Source: JBDZUZ01 sp040255445
Lineage (GTDB): Bacteria; Planctomycetota; Phycisphaerae; Phycisphaerales; UBA1924
DNA length: 12,682 bases
Assembly (NCBI GenBank): GCA_040255445.1
Contig: JBDZUZ010000112.1
Span: 1 to 12,682, forward strand
Direction of reading: 5' to 3'
Below, piece after piece: positions 1-6,003 of this stretch (positions within the stretch are counted from its first letter, which is position 1; each line of letters begins with the position of its first letter). The translations under genes and the position numbers were made by a program. The notes under the pieces are model-generated. The model did no database searches. It had not been told where the DNA came from and worked only from the letters and a program-made list of their open reading frames with translations.

Positions 1-889
1 CCGAGGACGACCGGGCCGCCGTCACGCTCGTGACGCCCGCCCCGCCCGCCGCCCGCTTCTGCACCATCGCATCCCACTCGCGCAGCAAGGTCTTGCCCAG
101 AGCCTTGTAATCCTCAGCGCCTGGAGCAGTGGGGGCGTATTCGAAGATCGTCTGCCCGAAGCTCGGGCACTCCGCCAGCTTGATGTTCCGCCGCACCGCC
201 GGCTTCATGACCCGCGCGAAGCGCCACGGCCCCTCCTGCCCCCTCGATTGCTCGAAGAAGCCCTCCAAATCCGCGACGACCTCCTTGGTGTGCGTCGTCC
301 CCGCATCGTGCATGCACAGGATCACGCCCGTCACCTTCAGCCGCGGATTCACGGCAGCGGACATCAGCTTCACGGTCTCGAGCAGCTTGCCCACGCCCTG
401 CAACGCGAGGAAGTGCGCCTGCATCGGGATGATCACCTCGCGGGCCGCGGCGAGCCCGTTGATCGTCAAAATGCCCAGCGAAGGCGGGCAATCGATCAGG
501 ATCATCTCGTAGCGGTCGCCGAGCTTCGCCAGCGCCCGCTCCAGCCGCCGCTCCCGCTCGGGCACACCGGCGAGTTCGGTCTCGATCGCCGCCAGGTCGG
601 TCTGCGCCGGCATCACCGCCAGCTTCGGCCGCGTCTGATGAATGACCTCCGCCGGGTCCAGATCCGGATCGAGCAACAGGTCGTAGACCGACCGCTCCAG
701 CGTCGCCGGATCAACGCCCAGGTGCAGCGAGGCGTGGGCCTGCGGATCGAGGTCGATCACCAGTGTCGACCGCCCCGCCTCGGCGAAGGCCGCGGCGAGA
801 TTGACAGTGGTCGTGGTCTTCCCCACACCGCCCTTCTGGTTCATCAGGGCGATCAGTCGAACCGGCTTTGCCCGCGTCCCTTGCGTCAT
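1..889 (-). CDS. ParA/MinD-family ATPase, C-terminus beyond the left edge
   Basis: A deviant-Walker ATPase of the ParA/Soj type; such proteins position plasmids, chromosomes or protein complexes by ATP-driven dimerisation on DNA or membrane. The 296 visible codons from the ATG at 889 have the deviant P-loop KGGVGKTT at residues 19-26, the second lysine intact, then the VIDLDPQ strand and a Walker B-like LIDCPPSLG. ParA-like segments PMQAHF and IKLAECPSFGQ follow further on. No stop occurs before position 1. Since ParA proteins are usually 250-300 residues and the last visible residues are low-complexity Ala/Gly/Ser, only a short tail is probably missing. It starts 42 bp after the phosphoglycosyl transferase gene, so it may be co-transcribed. 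No Shine-Dalgarno sequence precedes the ATG. No ParB is visible, so the cargo is unknown. Family is certain; the role here is not. Confidence 0.93.
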   Translation of the reverse strand, partial: MTQGTRAKPVRLIALMNQKGGVGKTTTTVNLAAAFAEAGRSTLVIDLDPQAHASLHLGVDPATLERSVYDLLLDPDLDPAEVIHQTRPKLAVMPAQTDLAAIETELAGVPERERRLERALAKLGDRYEMILIDCPPSLGILTINGLAAAREVIIPMQAHFLALQGVGKLLETVKLMSAAVNPRLKVTGVILCMHDAGTTHTKEVVADLEGFFEQSRGQEGPWRFARVMKPAVRRNIKLAECPSFGQTIFEYAPTAPGAEDYKALGKTLLREWDAMVQKRAAGGAGVTSVTAARSSS

Positions 890-895
890 GCGGGG

Positions 896-901
896 AGTAT
901 A
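896..901 (-). promoter_or_regulatory. Possible -10 element (TATACT) for a leaderless parA transcript
   Basis: On the minus strand TATACT, one mismatch from TATAAT, sits 6 nt upstream of the parA ATG, in a GC-rich gap where an AT-rich hexamer stands out. This spacing would place the transcription start at the ATG itself, which fits the absence of a ribosome binding site. I see no convincing -35 box. Inference only. Confidence 0.3.
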
Positions 902-931
902 TGGACGAGCGTCCCGGCCTCCCGGTCGGGC

Positions 932-2461
932 TCAGACCGCGCCGGAGTTGGGAGCCGGCCGGCCCGCCGCGGCGGGCGTCTCTGGGGCCGTCGGGCGCGG
1001 CGCCGCTCCGGCCGATCCCAGCTTGCGGTCGATCGCCGCGGCCTGCTCCTCGATGACCCGCCGCCGGGCGACCTTGATCGCGATCACGCCGATGTACGCC
1101 GCGAGCACCAGGGCGAAGACGAACACCAGCCGGGCCCGCAGGATCGTGACCGCCGCGCCCAGCACCGCGAACGACGCCGCGATCGCGTAGAGCACCAGCA
1201 CGGCCTTCTTGACCGAGAGGGCCCGCTTGAGCATGTGGTGCAGATGCTGGTCGTCCGCCGCGGAGATCGACTTACCTTCCATCTTCCGCCGGACGATCGC
1301 GAGGCTGGTATCGATGATCGGCAGGGCGAAGATGATCAGCCCCGCCGCGACCAGGTGGGTCTTTCCGGTATCGCCCAGCGTCAGGATGATGACGCAGGTG
1401 CAGAAGCCCAGCAGGAGCGACCCCGCATCCCCCAGAAAGATGCTCGCGGGGTTGAAGTTGTGTGGCAGGAACCCAAGGCACGCCCCGAGCAGCGCGAGGC
1501 AGAGAACCAGCCGCTGGGTGTCACGCGGCCCATCGTCGAGCACCGCAAGGCCGAGGGCCACGACCAGCAGGCCCGCCGCGGAGATCGCCGTGGTGCCCGT
1601 CAACAGCCCGTCGAGCCCGTCGATCAGATTCGATGCGTTGCACAGCCCCAGCACCGCGATCGCGATGAGCGCTGTGCCGGTCCAGTAGATCAGGTTGATC
1701 GAGATGTGGTCGACCCCCATGAGCTCCATCGGCAGGGGGATGTTGAGCATGAGCGTCTCGTACATCGTGCCGCTCTCGCCCATGACCTGTGAGATCGGGA
1801 TGCCCAGCGCCTTCGCGGTCGGGATGAAGAGCCCCGCCGCGAGCCGCACACCGACTTCGTCGACCGCGAGCGCGGCCGCGGCGATCAACTGCCCGCCGAT
1901 CTTGACGCGGGGGCTGATCGCCGCCACATCATCGATGAGCCCGACGATCATGATGATCGTGAGCCCGAGCAGGATCGAGATCGGTACCACAGGCTGGTGG
2001 GCGCCGTCTTCGCCGAGTTTCGTCGTCGGGTGGAAGTCGATCAGCCAGTCGACGCGGGTCGCGACATAGCTGTACAGGATGCCGCCGAGCAAACCGAGAA
2101 AGACCGCGACGCCGCCGAGATAGGCGATCGGCATCCGGTGCACCTTGCGCGGGTCGCTGGGCCGGTCGATCACGCCCTGCTTCACGGCCATCCGCCGCAT
2201 GATCGGCGTCGCCATCAGCGTCACAAGGAACGCGACGATCAGTACGCCGACGTAGCTCTGGAAGATGTCCAGGCGGCCGGGGCCCGTCGCCTGCGAACCG
2301 ACCTCGCCCGCGAGCGATGACGCCTCGCGCGATAGCTCGTTCGCCCGCGAGACCAGGTCGTTGATCCGCTCCACCATCTCACCGCTCAGCGTGGGCGAAG
2401 CGCCCGGCGTTGCCAGCGGATTGACCCCGAGCGGGTTCATGTCGATCGGCGGGGGCGTCAC
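932..2461 (-). CDS. WecA/MraY-family polyprenyl-phosphate sugar-1-phosphate transferase
   Basis: An integral membrane phosphoglycosyl transferase of glycosyltransferase family 4 (WecA/TagO/WbpL/MraY superfamily). It would move a UDP-linked (N-acetyl)hexosamine-1-phosphate to undecaprenyl phosphate, the first step of lipid-linked glycan assembly. The 509-aa product has the family motifs in order: GLIDD with the aspartate pair at 177-178, NASNLIDGLDGL at 275-286, FLGDAGS at 342-348, PIIDTSLAIVRR at 381-392 and the cytoplasmic DQHLHH at 404-409. The HLHH motif favours the WecA-like branch over MraY. Hydrophobic helices occupy most of residues 68-465. Unusual parts are a hydrophilic N-terminal extension of about 65 residues and long inserts near 134-160 and 205-255. 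The GTG start overlaps the epimerase stop (GTGA) and has GGGAGG six bases upstream; the ATG at codon 8 has none. The donor sugar cannot be read from sequence. Confidence 0.93.
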   Translation of the reverse strand: MTPPPIDMNPLGVNPLATPGASPTLSGEMVERINDLVSRANELSREASSLAGEVGSQATGPGRLDIFQSYVGVLIVAFLVTLMATPIMRRMAVKQGVIDRPSDPRKVHRMPIAYLGGVAVFLGLLGGILYSYVATRVDWLIDFHPTTKLGEDGAHQPVVPISILLGLTIIMIVGLIDDVAAISPRVKIGGQLIAAAALAVDEVGVRLAAGLFIPTAKALGIPISQVMGESGTMYETLMLNIPLPMELMGVDHISINLIYWTGTALIAIAVLGLCNASNLIDGLDGLLTGTTAISAAGLLVVALGLAVLDDGPRDTQRLVLCLALLGACLGFLPHNFNPASIFLGDAGSLLLGFCTCVIILTLGDTGKTHLVAAGLIIFALPIIDTSLAIVRRKMEGKSISAADDQHLHHMLKRALSVKKAVLVLYAIAASFAVLGAAVTILRARLVFVFALVLAAYIGVIAIKVARRRVIEEQAAAIDRKLGSAGAAPRPTAPETPAAAGRPAPNSGAV

Positions 2462-3528
2462 GGGCGTCCTCCCGCGCGGCTTGCGTTCGTGGCGGACGCC
2501 GTGGCTGCCGGGTGATCGGCGCCGAGGGTCGCCGCGAGATCCTTGATCGTTCGCTCGAGCGGGATCGCGGGCGCGAAGCCGATCGCCGCGCGGACACGCT
2601 CGAGACAGGGCGCCCGCAGGCGAAGATCCTCAAACCCCGGCCCGTAAGCGTCGCTGTACGGCACCCGGCGGATCGCCGAGCGCGAGCCCAGCGTCTTCAC
2701 GACCGCATCCGCGAGCGCCGCGATCGTGATCGGGCGGTCCGAGCCGACATTGAAGACCCGGCCGTGACAGCGTGTATCCGCGAGCAGCCGCGGCAGCGCG
2801 GGAGCGACATCGCGCACATCGCAGAAACACCGCGACTGCTCGCCGTCGCCGTAGACCTCGATCGGTTCATCGTTCATCGCCGCCCGCACGAAGCGGGGCA
2901 GCACCATGCCGTAATCGCCGACCTGGCGCGGCCCGACTGTGTTGAAGAACCGCGCGATCACCACCGGCAGGCCGTGCGTCTGGTGCCACGCCTGCCCGAG
3001 ATACTCATCGAGCGCTTTCGAGCACGCGTACGACCACCGCGCGACGGTGGTGGGGCCGTACACCACATCATCCTCCTCGCGGAACGGGGTCCGGCTCGAC
3101 TTTCCGTACACCTCGGAGCTGGATGCGATGAGCGTGGCGCAGCCGCCGCCGGAGGGTGAGCGCGTGGCCGCGAAGCGCAGCAGCACCGCGGTCTGCTCGA
3201 CGTTCGTCTCGATCGAGCGGATCGGGTCCTGGATCACCAGCTTGACGCCCACCGCCGCGGCGAGGTGGTAGATCTCGTCGAATACCTCACCTTTGCCGAA
3301 GGCGTGCAGCGCCTCGCCCAGATCCGCTTCGAGGAAGCGCAGCCGCTCGTGCGCGGCCGGCAGGTTCTCCCGCCGGCCGGTCGACAGGTTGTCGACAACG
3401 GTGACGGTGTCGCCCCGCGCGAGGAGCAGGTCCGTCAGGTGCGAGCCGATGAAGCCCGCGCCGCCGGTCACGAGAACGCGGCGGTGGCCGCGCAGCGCAT
3501 CATCCATTGTGTCCGGTGTGCCGGGCAA
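2458..3528 (-). CDS. NAD-dependent epimerase/dehydratase (extended SDR), nucleotide-sugar modifying
   Basis: A cytoplasmic extended short-chain dehydrogenase/reductase acting on an NDP-sugar. The 356-aa product (TTG start) has the NAD-binding GGAGFIG loop at residues 22-28, an acidic end of strand 2 (VVDN), HLAAAVG, the catalytic ASSSEVYG (serines near 136-138) and the YACSK active site (Tyr167, Lys171). FFNTVGPRQ and VFNVGSD follow. GPTTVARWSYACSK resembles the UDP-glucuronate decarboxylase/ArnA-dehydrogenase branch, but 4-epimerase or 4,6-dehydratase activity cannot be excluded. The TTG at 3528 is preceded by AGGAG at 8-nt spacing, whereas the ATG at 3507 (349 aa) has no Shine-Dalgarno; both keep the whole Rossmann fold. 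Its stop overlaps the transferase start by 4 bp, so the two are probably translationally coupled and the product may be the transferase's substrate or a later repeat-unit sugar. Confidence 0.9.
   Translation of the reverse strand: MPGTPDTMDDALRGHRRVLVTGGAGFIGSHLTDLLLARGDTVTVVDNLSTGRRENLPAAHERLRFLEADLGEALHAFGKGEVFDEIYHLAAAVGVKLVIQDPIRSIETNVEQTAVLLRFAATRSPSGGGCATLIASSSEVYGKSSRTPFREEDDVVYGPTTVARWSYACSKALDEYLGQAWHQTHGLPVVIARFFNTVGPRQVGDYGMVLPRFVRAAMNDEPIEVYGDGEQSRCFCDVRDVAPALPRLLADTRCHGRVFNVGSDRPITIAALADAVVKTLGSRSAIRRVPYSDAYGPGFEDLRLRAPCLERVRAAIGFAPAIPLERTIKDLAATLGADHPAATASATNASRAGGRP
2468..2473 (-). promoter_or_regulatory. Ribosome binding site (GGGAGG) for the phosphoglycosyl transferase
   Basis: On the minus strand GGGAGG lies 6 nt before the GTG at 2461, inside the 3' end of the epimerase gene. 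It decides the GTG start over the ATG seven codons downstream and indicates coupled translation across the GTGA overlap. Confidence 0.7.
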
Positions 3529-3536
3529 ACACGGGG

Positions 3537-3541
3537 CTCCT
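3537..3541 (-). promoter_or_regulatory. Ribosome binding site (AGGAG) supporting the TTG start of the epimerase
   Basis: AGGAG on the minus strand is 8 nt from the TTG at 3528 and 29 nt from the alternative ATG at 3507, so it favours TTG. It lies 3 nt after the strong stem-loop at 3545-3566, so the hairpin could influence access to it. Confidence 0.6.
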
Positions 3542-3544
3542 GGT

Positions 3545-3566
3545 GCGCGGGCATTCGGGCCCGCGC
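3545..3566 (-). terminator. Strong GC stem-loop after the Wzc-like gene, without a U-tract
   Basis: GCGCGGGC pairs perfectly with GCCCGCGC (8 bp) around a 6-nt loop, 11 nt downstream of the Wzc-like stop codon. No T-run follows on the transcribed strand; the next bases are the epimerase ribosome binding site. It is therefore not a classical intrinsic terminator. It may stabilise the upstream mRNA, cause partial termination or pausing, or tune expression of the two downstream genes. Confidence 0.5.
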
Positions 3567-3577
3567 CCAGCTTCGGG

Positions 3578-5791
3578 TCAGGCCTGCTGATATTCCTGCG
3601 CGGCCTGGATGTTGCTCTTGATGTAGCCGCCCGCGGCGGACTTCACGCCGTTGACCACCACGCCCAGGAACTCGCCGCGAGTCTCGGTGAGTTCGTTGCG
3701 GACACGGGCGATCAGACCACGCTTCTCCTGCATCGCGCGGACAACCAGCAGCGTCGCATCGCACCGCTGCGCCAGCGACATGCCGTCGCCGGCGACGATG
3801 ACCGGCGCCGTATCGATGATCACCGCATCAAACTCCTTGCGGGCCGCGGCGAGCAGTTCGCCCATCGCATCGCCGCCGAGGCGCTCGTAGATCCGCTGCT
3901 CCTTGGAGCCCGCCGACAGGATCGACAGGTTCATCGATGAGGTCGCCTGAACCGCCGCGGCGAGGTCGAGGTCACCCGCGAGCACATCCGAGAGGCCCGG
4001 CGCATCCTTGGCCGCGAAGATCCGGTGGATCGCAGCGCGGCGGAAGTTCGCATCGATCAGCAGCACGCGGCGATCCGTCGCCGCCAAGGCCAGCGCGAGG
4101 TTGCAGGCGACCGTCGAGCCGCCCGAGCCGGGCATGCCCGCGAGCACCAGGAAGGTCTTGTGCCCCGCAGACTCAGTCCGCTTCGCAATCGAGGAGCGCA
4201 GCTGGCGGAAGCTCTCCGCCACGACGCCCTTGGGGCGGTCACGCAGCGCGGTCTCGAGCGTGCCCTGCCCCTGCGGGTCCTCCGAAGCATCGGGGATCCA
4301 GCCCAGGAGGCGAGTACGCGGGATCAGCGCCACATCCGCCGGGCTCTTGACCCGCTGATCGGCCACCTCGCGGAGGAACACGATGCCGCCGATCAGGCCC
4401 ACGCTGAGCAGCAGGCCCGCGGGGATCATCAGCTGCAGCTTGGGGAAGGACATATCCGTCGGGATCCGCTCTTCCTGCCTCGTGATCACGCGGTCCGCGG
4501 CCTGCATGTTCGTGAGCGCGATCAGGCTCTGCAGGTCCGCGTTGATGCTGGCCTTGATGTCCAGCTTGTTGGAGATCTCGGTCTCGATATCGCGGAGGCG
4601 CGCCTGCACACGGGTCAGGTCGTTGAGCCGGCGCTGGTAGATCTCACGCTCGGACTCGAGCTTGGCGAGCTGCGCCCGGAACTGCTCGAGGCCCTTGCGG
4701 ATCGTGTCCACCTGGCCGTCGAACCGCTGGCGGAGCAGGCGATTGGTCGTCTCCTCCAGGTTCTGCTGGGTGCCGTCGATGTTGGCCTGCATGCGGATGA
4801 AGTCGCGGTGGCCCGGGCCGATGCCCTGAAGCCGCATGCTCTGGAGCAGCGCCTCGAGTTCGTTTTTGCGACGCTTGATGTCCAGCACGAGCGGGTCGAC
4901 ATCGACCAGGTCGCGGAGCTCATCGCTGAAGGTCGGACCGGTGGGCGAGTTCAGCTCGGCCTCGAGCTGCTGGAGCTGCTTGTTGCCGGCCTGCAGCTTC
5001 TGATCAACCTCGAGCAGCGTCTCGGTGACCTGCGCGAGCTGGATGCTCGTGGCGTCCTTGCGGTCGTCGATCGAGTCGACCGACTCGGTGCGGATGATGC
5101 CTTCACGCTGCAGCTGCAGCGCGTTGACGTCCTGCTCGAGGCGCGTCACCTGGTCACGCAGGGCGGAGGTCCGCTGCTGGCGCAGCGCCTGGCCCTGGTC
5201 GCTGAGGACGTCGAAGTACTTCTGCCGCGTGAGCTGCAGGATCGCCTTGGCGTCGTACTTGTTCTGGTACGCGGCGGAGAGTTCGATCAGGTTGGTCTGG
5301 GCGATGACGCGGGAGCCGACCGTGTCGCGCAGCTCTTCGAGCGCCTCCACGTTGTCAAACGCGACGCCGCCGTCCCCGCCGGTCTTGACGAAGCGCTGTG
5401 ACCACTGCGGCGCCAGCTCGCGGAGCTGGGGGTCTTCCGCCACCCGGGCCAGCACCTGGTCCGAGGTGAGCACCCGGGCCTGGGTCTGCATGAAGCGGCT
5501 CATCTCCTGCTCGTTGGCAGTCGGAGCCGTCTCGATGCCCGCGCCGGTCATCGGCGGGAGGCACTCGAAAATCGCGACCGGGCGCCAGATCGGGTAGAGC
5601 TTCGCCAGCGCAAAGTGCGCCCCGACGCCGATCGCCGCCCCGGCCACCGCCGAGATCGCCAGCAGCCACTTGTGCTTCTTGAGCAGCTTGACCGGATCGA
5701 TGGTGCCCGCCGGGCTCGATGCCGGGCCGACACCGGCCGCCGCGGGACGGGGCTGGGCGGTCATGGCGGGAGAGGTTGGCACCGTCGTCAT
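3578..5791 (-). CDS. Wzz/Wzc-type polysaccharide co-polymerase with degenerate BY-kinase-like domain
   Basis: A 737-aa inner-membrane chain-length determinant fused to a cytoplasmic P-loop domain, the layout of Wzc and other bacterial tyrosine autokinases that control capsule or exopolysaccharide length and export. A first membrane helix lies near residues 42-64, a periplasmic region with long coiled coils (about 195-285 and 345-440) follows, then a second helix near 452-473 and the kinase-like domain from about 520. Walker A' (LLIDAN, Asp580) and Walker B (VIIDTAP, Asp660) are present. Walker A reads GMPGSGGST (552-560), with Gly558 where the invariant lysine should be. The C-terminal tail has only Tyr723 and Tyr734, not the usual tyrosine cluster. 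Kinase activity is therefore doubtful; the Wzz role should remain. The ATG at 5791 has AAGGA at 8-nt spacing; a TTG-started extension to 5941 is Arg/Ala-rich and unlikely. Confidence 0.92.
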   Translation of the reverse strand: MTTVPTSPAMTAQPRPAAAGVGPASSPAGTIDPVKLLKKHKWLLAISAVAGAAIGVGAHFALAKLYPIWRPVAIFECLPPMTGAGIETAPTANEQEMSRFMQTQARVLTSDQVLARVAEDPQLRELAPQWSQRFVKTGGDGGVAFDNVEALEELRDTVGSRVIAQTNLIELSAAYQNKYDAKAILQLTRQKYFDVLSDQGQALRQQRTSALRDQVTRLEQDVNALQLQREGIIRTESVDSIDDRKDATSIQLAQVTETLLEVDQKLQAGNKQLQQLEAELNSPTGPTFSDELRDLVDVDPLVLDIKRRKNELEALLQSMRLQGIGPGHRDFIRMQANIDGTQQNLEETTNRLLRQRFDGQVDTIRKGLEQFRAQLAKLESEREIYQRRLNDLTRVQARLRDIETEISNKLDIKASINADLQSLIALTNMQAADRVITRQEERIPTDMSFPKLQLMIPAGLLLSVGLIGGIVFLREVADQRVKSPADVALIPRTRLLGWIPDASEDPQGQGTLETALRDRPKGVVAESFRQLRSSIAKRTESAGHKTFLVLAGMPGSGGSTVACNLALALAATDRRVLLIDANFRRAAIHRIFAAKDAPGLSDVLAGDLDLAAAVQATSSMNLSILSAGSKEQRIYERLGGDAMGELLAAARKEFDAVIIDTAPVIVAGDGMSLAQRCDATLLVVRAMQEKRGLIARVRNELTETRGEFLGVVVNGVKSAAGGYIKSNIQAAQEYQQA

Positions 5792-5799
5792 GGATCTGG

Positions 5800-5804
5800 T
5801 CCTT
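5800..5804 (-). promoter_or_regulatory. Ribosome binding site (AAGGA) fixing the start of the Wzc-like gene
   Basis: AAGGA on the minus strand lies 8 nt before the ATG at 5791. It selects this start over upstream in-frame codons that would add 50 residues unlike any Wzz N-terminus. Confidence 0.65.
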
Positions 5805-5955
5805 CGAGTGAGGTCTGCCGCGCGATCAGCCGCGGCCGAGCCTGTTTCTGCGTCTGTGGGACCCCTGGGGGCCCAGAAAAATCGCCACCAGGGCGAGGGA
5901 GAACAGTGTCCGGAGTCGGCGGCCTGCCCGCAACTCCTCAATTCGGTCCGATACG

Positions 5956-5973
5956 CGGGGTCGCTTAGCCCCG
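5956..5973 (-). terminator. Weak stem-loop downstream of the TPR gene
   Basis: CGGGG and CCCCG form a 5-bp stem around an 8-nt loop, about 30 nt after the TPR stop. No T-run follows, so it is at best a weak or factor-dependent 3' end, or chance in GC-rich sequence. Confidence 0.25.
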
Positions 5974-5987
5974 ATCCGCGCCCAAGT

Positions 5988-6000
5988 GCCGTTCAACGCC
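5988..6000 (-). promoter_or_regulatory. Dyad GGCGTTGAACGGC, candidate operator
   Basis: An imperfect 13-bp inverted repeat starting 3 nt after the TPR stop codon. It matches 11 of 13 bases of the perfect dyad GGCGTTCAACGCC at 12630-12642 upstream of the exosortase when both are read on the minus strand. Sharing between the two main upstream regions hints at a common regulator, but two sites are few and the motif is short. Confidence 0.25.
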
Positions 6001-6003
6001 CGT

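Larger units (their letters stand above)
5792..6003 (-). other. 212-bp intergenic region between the TPR and Wzc-like genes
   Basis: This is the longest gap in the cluster and the likeliest place for a second promoter. Reading in the direction of transcription, it holds a dyad (5988-6000) three bases after the TPR stop, a small GC hairpin (5956-5973), an unsupported short reading frame with a hydrophobic segment (5826-5996), and the Wzc-like ribosome binding site. I could not identify a convincing -35/-10 pair or a sigma-54 site. Confidence 0.5.

Noticed and set aside
913..930. Terminator between the transferase and parA
   Set aside because: Only a 4-bp CCCG/CGGG stem with a 10-nt loop and no T-run; expected by chance at this GC content.
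248..1792. A 514-codon plus-strand open frame opposite parA and the transferase
   Set aside because: It is dominated by Arg, Gln, Asp and His, spans two real genes and the gap between them, and has no recognisable motif.
4025..5401. A 458-codon plus-strand open frame opposite the Wzc-like gene
   Set aside because: Its leucine/glutamate-rich pattern mirrors the coiled coil on the other strand; no independent coding evidence.
5864..5881. CTGGGGGCCCAG palindrome next to an A-run as an intrinsic terminator
   Set aside because: In the direction of transcription the T-run comes before the hairpin, and no plus-strand gene ends there.
5792..5941. N-terminal extension of the Wzc-like gene to 5941
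   Set aside because: It needs a TTG start, adds Arg/Ala-rich sequence unlike any Wzz N-terminus, and AAGGA marks the ATG at 5791.
5975..6000. Sigma-54-like promoter near CGGCACTTGGGCGC
   Set aside because: The GG and GC elements do not have the required -24/-12 spacing and the TTGC box is absent.
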